A stretch of 64,000 bases of DNA from Dehalococcoidia bacterium. Lineage in GTDB: Bacteria; Chloroflexota; Dehalococcoidia; Lucifugimonadales; UBA6952. A model generated the notes under the pieces. The model was not told the DNA's origin. It saw nothing but the letters and a program-made list of their open reading frames with translations, and ran no database searches. The translations under genes were made by a program, and so were the position numbers. The DNA lies in NCBI GenBank assembly GCA_022450525.1, contig JAKUQA010000003.1:1-64000 (forward strand), given 5' to 3'. Every line of letters begins with the position of its first letter. Within the stretch, counting starts at the first letter, position 1. Positions 1 through 8,666 of the stretch are shown in pieces.

Positions 1-1219
1 CGACTTCTTGGTCCTTTTCTTTTGAATTTTCAAAAGTTAAACCTAATATAGAACCTAACTCTCTAAGTAAATTGGTTCCATTCTCAACATTTAATCCTTC
101 TTGAATTCCTTTATTAATATCTCTTGATAGTTCAAATATTTCTGCGATAGCCCTTGGAGTATTAAGATCATCATCCATTGCTTCTATAAAATTTCTTTGA
201 CGTATACTAACATCAAGAATACTTCCATTATTATCATATTCAGTTTCTAGTGAATAACGCACACGTGACAGGGCATTTTCAATACCATGAATTTCATCGG
301 TAGAGTATATTCTTGGACTTCTATAATGAGAGGACAAAAGAAATATTCTTAAAGCATCAATAGAGTGTTCTTTTATTGCATCTTCAAGGCTTACAAAGTT
401 TCCTTGATGTCGTGTCATTTTTTCCGTATCTTTTTCGCTAAGTCTTAATAAACCATTATGAAGCCAATAATTTACTACTGGATTTTTCCCACTGAAACCT
501 TCAGATTGTGCAATTTCGTTTTCGTGATGAGGAAATACGACATCATGTCCTCCTCCGTGTATATCAAATTGATCTCCTAGTAGACTTATAGACATTGCTG
601 AGCATTCTATATGCCAACCAGGTCTCCCATCTCCCCAGGGACTAGGCCAAGCTGGTTCTCCTGACTTTGAAGATTTCCATAAAGCAAAATCAGAGGGGTT
701 TTCTTTTCTCTCATCAACTTCAATTCTTGTTCCTGATTCCATTTCATCCAATGATCGCCTAGATAAGCTACCATAATTCGGGAATCTTTCAACACGATAA
801 TAGACATCACCATCAAGATTATATGCAATTCCTTTATCGATTAATTTTTCAATCATATTTATCATTTCATTTATATAGTCTGTAGCTTTAGGATAGGCAT
901 TAGCTCTCATTACTCGTAATGCATCCATTTCATTTAAAAAACGATCAATATGATATTCTGAGATTTCTTTTATCGAACGGGACTCTGAATTCGAAGTCTC
1001 AATTATTCGATCTTCAATATCTGTAAAATTTTGTACATGATTAACTTCATATCCTCGATATAATAGATATTTTTTTAGAACATCAAAAACTATAAAAGAC
1101 AAAGCGTGACCAACATGGCAAGGACCATATAAGTTTGGGCCACAAACGTACATGGTAACTATGTTATTTAGTGGTGTAAAATCTCTTTTTGTTCCTGTGA
1201 GTGTATCTGTTAATTTCAT
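1..1219 (-). CDS. cysS: Cysteinyl-tRNA synthetase, 3' end cut by window edge
   Basis: Charges tRNA-Cys with cysteine in the cytoplasm. The first 406 codons are in the window and the C-terminus runs off the left edge. Seen: Cys26 in MYVCG, the HIGH-type motif HVGH at residues 35-38, NFTDIEDRII, GWHIECSAM and HGGGHDVVFPHHENE, which supply the zinc ligands (Cys, Cys, His, Glu) of this class I enzyme. The second signature is degenerate: KMTRHQGN at about residues 267-274 instead of KMSKSLGN, so the second lysine is an arginine. It lies 18 bp after ispF in the familiar ispD-ispF-cysS order. The related ligase MshC is an alternative, but the tRNA-synthetase-type TDIEDR segment and length favour CysS. 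Confidence 0.93.
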   Translation of the reverse strand, partial: MKLTDTLTGTKRDFTPLNNIVTMYVCGPNLYGPCHVGHALSFIVFDVLKKYLLYRGYEVNHVQNFTDIEDRIIETSNSESRSIKEISEYHIDRFLNEMDALRVMRANAYPKATDYINEMINMIEKLIDKGIAYNLDGDVYYRVERFPNYGSLSRRSLDEMESGTRIEVDERKENPSDFALWKSSKSGEPAWPSPWGDGRPGWHIECSAMSISLLGDQFDIHGGGHDVVFPHHENEIAQSEGFSGKNPVVNYWLHNGLLRLSEKDTEKMTRHQGNFVSLEDAIKEHSIDALRIFLLSSHYRSPRIYSTDEIHGIENALSRVRYSLETEYDNNGSILDVSIRQRNFIEAMDDDLNTPRAIAEIFELSRDINKGIQEGLNVENGTNLLRELGSILGLTFENSKEKDQEV

Positions 1220-1237
1220 ATCACAATCATATTCTAA

Positions 1238-1705
1238 TTACTCTATTAAAGCTACTGATTGACATGCAATACCTTTACCTTGGCCAATAAATCCAAGTCC
1301 ATCTGTAGTTGTTGCTTTAATATTTATGAGACTTGATTTTATATTTAATGCAGCAGACAAAGACGTTTTTATTAATTCTATAAACGTTGAAATTTGAGGT
1401 TTTTGAGCTATTATTGTTACATCAATATTTCCTATAGTCCATCCAGCGGCAGTGATTATCTCAAGCGTTGATTCAAGTAGGGTAATACTACTAATGTTTT
1501 TATATTTCATATCTGATGATGGAAAATATTGACCAATATCTCCAAGGCCACCTGCACCTAATAGTGAATCAATTATTGCATGTATAACAACGTCGCCATC
1601 ACTGTGACCTTCAAGGCCTTTATCGAACGGTATTTCTACTCCGCCTAATATTAGTTTGCGATTATCATTAAGGTTATGTACATCAAATCCTGTTCCTATT
1701 CGCAC
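1238..1705 (-). CDS. ispF: 2-C-methyl-D-erythritol 2,4-cyclodiphosphate synthase
   Basis: Cyclises CDP-methylerythritol 2-phosphate in the non-mevalonate (MEP) isoprenoid pathway. The 155-aa length is normal for the family. The N-terminus MRIGTGFDVHNL carries the metal ligands Asp8 and His10, and EGHSDGD gives His34, the third ligand. DIGQYFPSSD is the conserved substrate loop. It starts 1 bp after the ispD stop and the two are surely co-transcribed. These genes supply the isoprenyl chain that the UbiA-like enzyme at 7790-8662 would attach to the menaquinone ring. Confidence 0.96.
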   Translation of the reverse strand: MRIGTGFDVHNLNDNRKLILGGVEIPFDKGLEGHSDGDVVIHAIIDSLLGAGGLGDIGQYFPSSDMKYKNISSITLLESTLEIITAAGWTIGNIDVTIIAQKPQISTFIELIKTSLSAALNIKSSLINIKATTTDGLGFIGQGKGIACQSVALIE

Positions 1706-1706
1706 T

Positions 1707-2402
1707 TTATTTTTTTTCCTTTATTATTGATTTAACCATAGCTATATCATCGCTAGTAGTGACTTTAATATTATTTTTTGATCCCTTGAATGTTTTTATA
1801 TTTACGCCCAATTTTTGAACTAACATGGCATCATCTGTTACTGAAACTTCAGTTGCTGTTAATGCTTTTAATATTAATTCATATGAAAAACATTGAGGCG
1901 TTTGTGTTATCCAAATAGTTTCTCTATCAATTACTTTATCAGCAAATTCTTCATCACGTAGTGTTCTAAGGGTATCGGTTGAGGGTATAACGGGGATAGA
2001 TGCATTGAATTTAATAACGCTTTCAATGCCTCGGTTAATAATACATTGATTTATACAAGGTCTAGCTGCATCATGAATAAGTATAAAGTCATGTTCCCCT
2101 AGCGCATTTAGTCCATTTAATACAGAATCTTGGCGTCTTGAACCGCCTATGCATATGGATGTAACTTTATCGAAATTAAGGGATTTAATATATGTCATTC
2201 CAGTTTGATAGTTTTTTTCATTTAGTACAATACTAATCGAAGAAATATGACAAGAATTATTGAATTCCTTTAAGCTGTAATATAATAGAGGATTGTTATA
2301 AATTGGCATAAATATTTTATCATCGCCATCCATTCTTGTGCTGGATCCAGCAGCTAATAAAATAACACCTATAGTAGGTTTTTTTTCTTGATTTTTATGC
2401 AT
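1707..2402 (-). CDS. ispD: 2-C-methyl-D-erythritol 4-phosphate cytidylyltransferase
   Basis: Transfers CMP from CTP to MEP, the third step of the MEP pathway. At 231 aa it has the usual family length. LLAAGSSTRM at residues 15-24 is the nucleotide-binding loop with catalytic Arg23, followed by Lys29. HDAARPCI near residue 110 and the C-terminal IKVTTSDDIAMVKSI are also typical of the family. It is the first gene of the leftward ispD-ispF-cysS unit. The 131-bp gap upstream is shared with the divergent flavin-reductase gene. Confidence 0.95.
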   Translation of the reverse strand: MHKNQEKKPTIGVILLAAGSSTRMDGDDKIFMPIYNNPLLYYSLKEFNNSCHISSISIVLNEKNYQTGMTYIKSLNFDKVTSICIGGSRRQDSVLNGLNALGEHDFILIHDAARPCINQCIINRGIESVIKFNASIPVIPSTDTLRTLRDEEFADKVIDRETIWITQTPQCFSYELILKALTATEVSVTDDAMLVQKLGVNIKTFKGSKNNIKVTTSDDIAMVKSIIKEKK

Positions 2403-2482
2403 AAAGTAGTCCTAAATTGAAGTCTATCAAAGTACTATTCCTTATGTCAAAGTAACATTGCTATAAATTATATCTGCTTTTA

Positions 2483-2512
2483 TAGACTATTTTAAATAAG
2501 AAATGGTAGAAT
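2483..2512 (+). promoter_or_regulatory. Possible promoter of the flavin reductase gene
   Basis: TAGACT (2483-2488) and TAGAAT (2507-2512) are separated by 18 bp and lie 21 bp before the start codon at 2534. A GAGGA ribosome binding site sits at 2525-2529. The boxes are imperfect, so this is a weak call. Confidence 0.3.
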
Positions 2513-2533
2513 TTTTTTATAATTGAGGATCAA

Positions 2534-3025
2534 ATGTCGCTAGAAAATTTTGCAATCGAATATAGAAAAACCATGTCTAGTTTTGCCACTGGAGTTACCG
2601 TTGTAACAACATTAGATGAAAACGAATTCATACATGGCATGACTGCAAATTCATTTACTTCAGTATCTCTAGATCCTCCTACTGTCTTGGTATGTATCGG
2701 ACATACTAGAAATACAATCACTCACGTAAATAATACTAATGAGTTTGCAATTAATATATTGTCTGATAAACAAAAACATATAGCTGACTATTTTGCTAAA
2801 GAGCAAGCTATAGGTGTTAAACCTCTTGAATTAAATTGGTCAATTAAATACGGGTCGCCATTTATTGAAGGATCTATAGCCTTTATAAAGGCTAAGGTTA
2901 TACAAAAATACAATCATGGGGATCATGCAATTGTATTAGGAGAAGTACAAGGAATAGATACTCAAGAAGGCAATCCATTATTGTACTATCAAAGTAATTA
3001 CTTATTTGTTCCTAATTCTTCTTGA
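2534..3025 (+). CDS. Flavin reductase-like FMN-binding protein
   Basis: A 163-aa single-domain protein of the flavin reductase (split-barrel FMN-binding, HpaC/NtaB) family. The N-terminal FATGVTVVTTL, then GMTANSFTSVSLDPPTVLVC and FAINILSD, are the flavin-contact segments of this family. Members usually supply FMNH2 or FADH2 to two-component monooxygenases using NAD(P)H. No oxygenase partner lies next to it, so the substrate system is unknown. It stands alone on the plus strand, and its 3' end overlaps the convergent gene at 3002-3538 by 24 bp. The start is supported by GAGGA five bases upstream. Confidence 0.88.
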   Translation: MSLENFAIEYRKTMSSFATGVTVVTTLDENEFIHGMTANSFTSVSLDPPTVLVCIGHTRNTITHVNNTNEFAINILSDKQKHIADYFAKEQAIGVKPLELNWSIKYGSPFIEGSIAFIKAKVIQKYNHGDHAIVLGEVQGIDTQEGNPLLYYQSNYLFVPNSS

Positions 3026-3538
3026 TTGTTTCCAAAGGATTAATGCTCCTCCGAGAATAAATATATGTGAACCAAAAAATATCCAACCTCCTAATGTAGA
3101 TCTTGTTTCCTTTTGTATAGTTACTTTATCAACAGCGTATGTTTTTTCACCTAACGAGCTCATTATTTGAACACTTAAGTTCCAACTGCCATTCGGAGGT
3201 AAAGATAAAATAGTAGAATAAATATGTTTTGAGCTAGGTGTATTTAATGCATAAGCCCAACCAGTTTCATTAGCCTCAATTTTTGAACTACGAATCTTTA
3301 CAGTAGCATCTTTAACTAGGTTATTTGTTTTATCGTAAAGTTCTACTTCAAATCTTATTTCATTAGTAAATGGTTCTAATGGATTTACAAATACTCTAGT
3401 ATTATATATTTCGTCTTTAAATTCATATATTTTTGACTCAATGTCGCCATGTGCTACACCTTCAGGTATAGTTGAATGTATCAAAATTAAAATAAATATA
3501 TATAAGAGTAGAGATTTATTATAAATTTTATCAATCAT
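3002..3538 (-). CDS. FixH/YtkA-like secreted membrane-anchored protein
   Basis: The 178-aa protein has an N-terminal hydrophobic segment (about residues 7-27, signal peptide or anchor), an extracytoplasmic beta-rich domain, and a C-terminal transmembrane helix (about 150-168) followed by a basic tail (KQSRRIRNK). The middle part, with NEIRFEVELYDKTNN and GWAYALNTPSS, resembles the Ig-like fold of YtkA/FixH-like proteins, which occur near copper and cytochrome-oxidase genes. The match is by pattern only. It is the last gene of the long leftward operon and its start overlaps the aldo/keto reductase stop by 8 bp. The function is unknown. Confidence 0.6.
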   Translation of the reverse strand: MIDKIYNKSLLLYIFILILIHSTIPEGVAHGDIESKIYEFKDEIYNTRVFVNPLEPFTNEIRFEVELYDKTNNLVKDATVKIRSSKIEANETGWAYALNTPSSKHIYSTILSLPPNGSWNLSVQIMSSLGEKTYAVDKVTIQKETRSTLGGWIFFGSHIFILGGALILWKQSRRIRNK

Positions 3539-4472
3539 TTAGGATGATTTCTATTTGTTCAACAATTGAACTATCTAATTCCCATTCAGCCGCTTTAACA
3601 TTAATTTCAACTTGTTCTGTTTTAGTTGCACCTGAAATTACAGAACTTACAACACCTTTTGATAGTAACCAAGAAATAGCCAATTCCGTCATTGTATGGC
3701 CAGATTGAGTCGCAATTTTTTCCAGTGCTTCAACTTTATTAAAGTTTGCATCGGTAAAATAGCTATTTGCTCGTTCGGGGTTGCCAGCTAAGCGGGTACC
3801 ATCCGGTGCTGGCATATTTCTTTTATACTTTCCTGTTAAGAAGCCGCTTGCTAAAGGGAAAAATGGTAAAATACCTATTCCATAATGTTCACAAACCGGT
3901 ATAACCTCTTTTTCAATACTTCTATTGAGCATACTATATTCAGGTTGGTTACATATAAATGGTTCTATAGATTCTCTTTTGGAAGTCTCCATAGCTTCTG
4001 CAATTTGCCAACTTGCATAATTGCTACAACCAATATACCTTACTTTACCCTGTCTTACTAAATCGTTAAGTGTTGTTAGAGTTTCTAGTATGGGGGTGTT
4101 TGGGTCTGGTCTATGCATCTGGTATAGGTCTATATAATCGGTATTCAATCTTCTTAAACTGTCTTCTACTTGTTGCAGAATATGTTTTCTTGATGCTCCA
4201 ATATTATTTGGCACACCTCCCATATCCATTCCAACCTTGGTTGCGATTATTACTTCTCTTCGTAATTCTTTTGTAATAACTTTTCCTATATATTCTTCAG
4301 ATAATTGATTTCCATATGTATTTGCTGTATCAAAGAAATTAATTCCCAAATCTATTGATTTATGAATTACTTCTTTAGTTGATTCTAAGTCCATTCTTCC
4401 GCCAAAATTATTTGTACCTAGTCCAACTGTAGATACATCTAGTCCTGAGTTTCCCAATTTGCGATATTTCAT
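3531..4472 (-). CDS. Aldo/keto reductase
   Basis: NAD(P)H-dependent reductase with the (beta/alpha)8 barrel of the AKR superfamily, 313 aa. The catalytic tetrad is visible: Asp and Tyr in FFDTANTYG, Lys in IIATKVG, His in LYQMHRPDP. The C-terminal ISGATKTEQV is the cofactor phosphate-binding segment. The MKYRKLGNSGLDVS start is typical of the YajO/voltage-gated-channel-beta-like AKR branch. Substrate cannot be told from sequence. It lies downstream of the HyuB-like gene in the same operon, which hints at a small catabolic or detoxifying segment appended to the menaquinone genes. Confidence 0.93.
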   Translation of the reverse strand: MKYRKLGNSGLDVSTVGLGTNNFGGRMDLESTKEVIHKSIDLGINFFDTANTYGNQLSEEYIGKVITKELRREVIIATKVGMDMGGVPNNIGASRKHILQQVEDSLRRLNTDYIDLYQMHRPDPNTPILETLTTLNDLVRQGKVRYIGCSNYASWQIAEAMETSKRESIEPFICNQPEYSMLNRSIEKEVIPVCEHYGIGILPFFPLASGFLTGKYKRNMPAPDGTRLAGNPERANSYFTDANFNKVEALEKIATQSGHTMTELAISWLLSKGVVSSVISGATKTEQVEINVKAAEWELDSSIVEQIEIILND

Positions 4473-4493
4473 TTTTTCTCCTTTATATCAAAA

Positions 4494-6056
4494 TTATTCT
4501 GTTCCCCATCCGCCACCACCGGGTGTATCAATTCTTATAGAATCTCCCGATGATACATCAAAGGTAGATTTTGGTGGTAATGATATTTCTTCGCCACTAT
4601 TTTTAATTAATGTGTTTTCTCCCGAAAGACCTGGCTCTCCACCAGCTAAAGGATAGGGATTTGTGTTTCTTCGTTCTGATAATATTGTTGCTTGGGCAGA
4701 ACCCAAGAATTCAATTTCTTTGGTTATACCATCCCCACCGGTGAATTTACCGTTACCTCCAGAATTTTTTCGAACTGAATATTTTTTTATTCTTATAGGA
4801 AATTGAAATTCCATAGACTCGATAGGAGTATTCAGTGTATTTGTCATATGTGTTTGTATCGCATGTAAACCATTTTTTGTAGGCCTAGCGCCCATACCAC
4901 CTGCAATAGTTTCATAATAAACATATGATTCTTTGGTTTCAGGATGAATTCCTCCAAATAATAAATTATTCATTGTCCCCTGACTGGCGGCAGGAATTTT
5001 ATCAGGTAATGCTTTCGATAGGGCTCCAAATAACACATCCACAATTCTTTGTGAAGTTTCAACATTCCCACCTGCAACACCATGAGGTGGAGAGGGGTTT
5101 AATAAGTTGTTTTCTGGAATAATAATTGAAATTGGTCTTGAACATCCTTCATTTGAAGGGATATTTTCTTGACCAGCGAGACAATTAAATACGTATAAAG
5201 TTGCAGAACGTGCCACAGCATATGGCGTATTTACGCATCCGTATCTTTGATCAGAAGTCCCAGTAAAATCTACTATAACATTATCATTATTAACAGTTAT
5301 GTTAACACTTATTGGGATTTTATCACTGCTTATTCCGTCGTCATCCATAAAATCAGTATAAGAGTATTTCCCATTTGGAATATCGGAGATAGTTTTTTTC
5401 ATTAATACTTCAGAGTAATTCATTAATGCATCCATATGTTCTACAACTTCGTGTATTCCATATTTAGCAATTACATCTTTCATCCGTATTTCACCTGTTC
5501 GTATAGAAGCAATTTGTGCAGAAAGATCTCCTCGTCTTTCTCCAGGAGTCCGAGAGTTTCTACAAATGAGTTGAAAAACATCTTCATTTAAAACACCTTT
5601 AGAGTAGAGTTTGATCGGAGGGATTATTAATCCTTCTTGATGTACATCTGTAGATAGTGGTAGTGAACCCGGCGTCATACCACCTATATCAGCATGATGG
5701 CCTCTGTTTGCTATAAAACCTTCAAGTGAATTGTTAATATATATCGGTGCAACCAGTGTTATATCAGGTAGGTGAGTTCCTCCAAGGTAGGGATCGTTGA
5801 GTATAATGATATCTCCATCAAAACAGTGTTGATTTTTTATAGCTTGCTCAATTGAAGAAGACATAGATCCTAAATGAACAGGAATATGAGCTGCTTGAGC
5901 GATCATCTGACCATGTTTATCAAATACTGCACATGAATAGTCTAAACGCTCTTTTATGTTAGGTGAATATGCGGTTCTACCTAAAGTTACGCCCATTTCC
6001 TCAGCTATTGAGATGAATAAGTTTTTGAATATTTGTAAGCTTATACTATTTACCAA
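4494..6056 (-). CDS. Hydantoinase B/oxoprolinase-family protein
   Basis: A 520-aa homologue of HyuB (N-methylhydantoinase/acetophenone carboxylase/5-oxoprolinase beta-type subunit). Diagnostic stretches are GRTAYSPNIKERLDYSCAVF, NDPYLGGTHLPDITLVAPI, NRGHHADIGG and GNVETSQRIVDVLFGAL, with the glycine-rich C-terminus IDTPGGGGWG. These enzymes normally pair with an ATP-dependent HyuA subunit, which is absent here. The start codon is TTG (6056-6054). The gene lies 4 bp after the cupin gene. Substrate (hydantoin, oxoproline or another cyclic amide) is unknown. Confidence 0.9.
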   Translation of the reverse strand: MVNSISLQIFKNLFISIAEEMGVTLGRTAYSPNIKERLDYSCAVFDKHGQMIAQAAHIPVHLGSMSSSIEQAIKNQHCFDGDIIILNDPYLGGTHLPDITLVAPIYINNSLEGFIANRGHHADIGGMTPGSLPLSTDVHQEGLIIPPIKLYSKGVLNEDVFQLICRNSRTPGERRGDLSAQIASIRTGEIRMKDVIAKYGIHEVVEHMDALMNYSEVLMKKTISDIPNGKYSYTDFMDDDGISSDKIPISVNITVNNDNVIVDFTGTSDQRYGCVNTPYAVARSATLYVFNCLAGQENIPSNEGCSRPISIIIPENNLLNPSPPHGVAGGNVETSQRIVDVLFGALSKALPDKIPAASQGTMNNLLFGGIHPETKESYVYYETIAGGMGARPTKNGLHAIQTHMTNTLNTPIESMEFQFPIRIKKYSVRKNSGGNGKFTGGDGITKEIEFLGSAQATILSERRNTNPYPLAGGEPGLSGENTLIKNSGEEISLPPKSTFDVSSGDSIRIDTPGGGGWGTE

Positions 6057-6060
6057 AGTA

Positions 6061-6408
6061 TTAAATCCATTCTCTTTGAACGTCTATAGTAGGGAATATT
6101 GCGATAAATATAGCATTTTCATTGCTAATATTTTCTAAACCATGGGGTACACCATCAGGCGCAATTATAATGTCACCAGATTCAACCATTTCTGTTGTGT
6201 CTCCCATTAATGATTTGAAAGTGCCCTCTAAAATGATCATACATTCTTCATGCCCGGGATGAATATGAACATTGATAGCATTTCCTGGTGGTACAGTTAT
6301 TTCACTAACTGTAAGATTAGTTGCGCCTACTTCACCTCTGGAAAGTGATCTGATGATATTCCCAGAAGAATCATCGTTTAGTATATCTGATTTTTTAATT
6401 ATCGGCAT
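6061..6408 (-). CDS. Small cupin-domain protein
   Basis: A 115-aa single cupin. Motif 1 is HIHPGHEECMIILEG, with two His and one Glu as likely metal ligands; motif 2 is GDIIIAPDGVPHGLEN, with a fourth His. Such small cupins act as metal-dependent isomerases or oxygenases, or as sensors, and sequence does not decide. A strong ribosome binding site GGAGG lies 7 bases before the ATG. It is placed between menG and the hydantoinase-like gene, so it may serve the latter. Confidence 0.85.
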   Translation of the reverse strand: MPIIKKSDILNDDSSGNIIRSLSRGEVGATNLTVSEITVPPGNAINVHIHPGHEECMIILEGTFKSLMGDTTEMVESGDIIIAPDGVPHGLENISNENAIFIAIFPTIDVQREWI

Positions 6409-6431
6409 AAAAATACCTCCAGTAGTTTCTC

Positions 6432-7148
6432 TTAATTTTTACTACCTATAAGCAAAGAAACAAGACCTAATCCAAACTTTTTTATAGTTATATCTTTAAT
6501 ACCTTTTGATTCCATCATAATTTTTATCTCATTACTGTCATAGAATTTAGTTACAGAATTTGGTAAATAGGTATATGCTTCCTTATCTCTAGCAAATATT
6601 GTTCCCAATATGGGAATTACTTTATTAAAGTACCAAAGTGCTAATCTTTGAAGTATATTTGGCGCTCGATTCGGTAGCATATCAAGAATAATAATTGTTC
6701 CTGATGGTTTTAGAATACGCGACATTTCTTGGATTGCAATTTCAGCACTTTCATAATTTCTCATAGCAAAGCCTGTTGTTACACAATCAAAAGTATTAGT
6801 TTTGAAAGGTAATTCTAAGGCATCTCCTAAGACAAATGTTAATTTATCAGTATTAGATTGAGTGGATTTGTTTTTTGCTATTTGCAACATTGGTTTTACG
6901 AAATCTAAACCCACAACAGTTTCCATAGAGTTTATTTTAGAAAGTGAAAAAGAAAAGTCACCAGTCCCGCAAGCAACATCTAATGAAGAAATGTAATTCT
7001 TTTTCTCCATTTTTCTAATAGCATATTTTCTCCATTGATGATGCATTCCAAGGCTAATAACAGTGTTCAACAAATCATATTTTCTAGCAATACGAGAAAA
7101 CATATTTGAAACAAAGTGTGCTTTTTGATTTTTTTCAAATTCATTCAT
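6432..7148 (-). CDS. menG: Demethylmenaquinone methyltransferase (UbiE/MenG)
   Basis: SAM-dependent C-methyltransferase for the last step of menaquinone synthesis, 238 aa. FSRIARKYDLLNTVISLGMH is the UbiE N-terminal signature. LDVACGTGDFSFSL is the SAM-binding motif I, GDALELPFKTNTFDCVTTGF follows, and RNYESAEIAIQEMSRILKPSG is the second UbiE signature. It sits immediately downstream of the UbiX-, UbiA- and UbiD-like genes, so menaquinone rather than ubiquinone is the expected product. Confidence 0.93.
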   Translation of the reverse strand: MNEFEKNQKAHFVSNMFSRIARKYDLLNTVISLGMHHQWRKYAIRKMEKKNYISSLDVACGTGDFSFSLSKINSMETVVGLDFVKPMLQIAKNKSTQSNTDKLTFVLGDALELPFKTNTFDCVTTGFAMRNYESAEIAIQEMSRILKPSGTIIILDMLPNRAPNILQRLALWYFNKVIPILGTIFARDKEAYTYLPNSVTKFYDSNEIKIMMESKGIKDITIKKFGLGLVSLLIGSKN

Positions 7149-7155
7149 TTATCGA

Positions 7156-7797
7156 CTATTTTTCATCATATATATCAGGGAGAATTTCTTCAGGAGAATA
7201 TATAAATTTTGAGTCATAGTTAGATACACCACCAGAAACAATTAATATTTTCTCAACGAAGTAATCAATAATTTCATCCACACTGTTTGGTTTAAGGTAA
7301 AATGCTGGCATTGGTGGAATAATTTTCACTCCTAAATTAGCCAATTTTGTCATATTTTCTAAATGGATAGAAGACAATGGAGTTTCTCTAGGGACAATAA
7401 TTAGATTTCTATTTTCTTTTATGGTTACGTCAGCCGCACGATGCAATAAATTTGAAGATATCCCATTTGCAATCGAAGCTAAAGTACTCATAGAACATGG
7501 TGCAACTATCATTGATCTGATTGGTGTTGATCCACTTGCAATATTAGCTGTCATATCGCCACTTCTAAAGTATTGAAATTTCGGGTGTTCACTCCAAATA
7601 CTTAAGCTATCTTTGAAACTTTTACCTAGTTCTTGATGCCATACCAGTTTAGCATAATTGCTACAAACTGTGATGACAGGCACATCTTCTTGTAATAATC
7701 TGTTAATAGTTTTTTCAGCAATTGCAACTCCACTACTACCTGAAATTCCAACAATTATTGGTGTATTTTGCACATCATTCATAATATTTTTATCCAT
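7156..7797 (-). CDS. UbiX-like flavin prenyltransferase (MqnM type)
   Basis: Prenylates FMN to make the cofactor of UbiD-type decarboxylases, 213 aa. GISGSSGVAIAEKTINRLL near residue 18 is the FMN-binding loop. APCSMSTLASIANGISSNLLHRAADV and IVPRETPLSSIHLENMTKL are hallmarks of UbiX/Pad1. The start overlaps the end of the UbiA-like gene by 8 bp. With the UbiD-like gene upstream and menG downstream, it best fits the decarboxylation step of the futalosine menaquinone route (the MqnM role). That role is inferred from context. Confidence 0.92.
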   Translation of the reverse strand: MDKNIMNDVQNTPIIVGISGSSGVAIAEKTINRLLQEDVPVITVCSNYAKLVWHQELGKSFKDSLSIWSEHPKFQYFRSGDMTANIASGSTPIRSMIVAPCSMSTLASIANGISSNLLHRAADVTIKENRNLIIVPRETPLSSIHLENMTKLANLGVKIIPPMPAFYLKPNSVDEIIDYFVEKILIVSGGVSNYDSKFIYSPEEILPDIYDEK

Positions 7798-8662
7798 TAG
7801 TTAGTTGGAAAGAAATAATAGTAAATATAAGTAATATTATTCCTATATATCCATTTACCTTAAAAAAAGCTACATTCATCCTAGACATATCTTTTGGTGA
7901 TATTATGGAGTGCTCATATAAAAGAAGTAGAGTTGCTATTCCCCATCCTAAATAGTATATCATATGTAGATTATTCATGACTCCAGCTATCAGAATGAAA
8001 ATGCTCGTTGAAATATGCATGAATCTTGAAACATTAAAGGCAACATTAAGTCCGAATTTTTGGGGGATAGAATTTAAATTATTTGCTCGATCAAATTCCA
8101 TATCTTGTGCAGAATAAAATATATCAAATCCAGATACCCAACAAGCTACAGCAGCGCCTAAAATCAAAGCCTCTAAATCAAAAGTTCCAGTAACACCGAT
8201 CCAACCTCCAATAGGTGCGATACTATCGGTTATGCCTATAGCAAAGTGTGAACCCCATGTGAATCGTTTAAAATAGGAATATGAAAAAACACAAATTGCA
8301 GCTAAAGGTGATAGTGCTAGTGCTAAAGGGTTTAGCATATACGCCGAGACGAACAGTAATATCAGTCCGGAAAATGCTAGAGTGGCAACTTCAATTTTCT
8401 TTAAATCTCCTGTCACCAAAGCTCGATTTTGTGTCCTAGGGTTTAATTTATCTTGCTCTATATCAATAATTCTGTTACTTGCCATTCCAAGTGTTCTTCC
8501 TCCAGTAAGAGCTAAAGTGATCCATAGTACTTGTGATAACTCTGGAATCCCTTTTGATGCTATAACACTGCCTATAAAAGCAAAGGGAAGAGTGAAAATT
8601 GTTTCTTGAAATCTTATAGAATCTGATAAGACTTTTATTTTATTTATAATTTTTGCAATCAA
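7790..8662 (-). CDS. UbiA-family prenyltransferase (MqnP-like)
   Basis: Integral membrane aromatic prenyltransferase, 290 aa with about eight hydrophobic helices. The two Mg-diphosphate motifs are visible: NRIIDIEQDKLNPRTQNRAL near residue 65 and YSAQDMEFDRANN near 185. The second, YSxQDxxFD, is typical of the 4-hydroxybenzoate/1,4-dihydroxy-6-naphthoate branch rather than MenA. Next to UbiX- and UbiD-like genes and menG it most likely attaches the isoprenyl tail to dihydroxynaphthoate (MqnP). Four bases separate it from the UbiD-like gene. Confidence 0.92.
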   Translation of the reverse strand: MIAKIINKIKVLSDSIRFQETIFTLPFAFIGSVIASKGIPELSQVLWITLALTGGRTLGMASNRIIDIEQDKLNPRTQNRALVTGDLKKIEVATLAFSGLILLFVSAYMLNPLALALSPLAAICVFSYSYFKRFTWGSHFAIGITDSIAPIGGWIGVTGTFDLEALILGAAVACWVSGFDIFYSAQDMEFDRANNLNSIPQKFGLNVAFNVSRFMHISTSIFILIAGVMNNLHMIYYLGWGIATLLLLYEHSIISPKDMSRMNVAFFKVNGYIGIILLIFTIISFQLTNG

Positions 8663-8666
8663 AATA

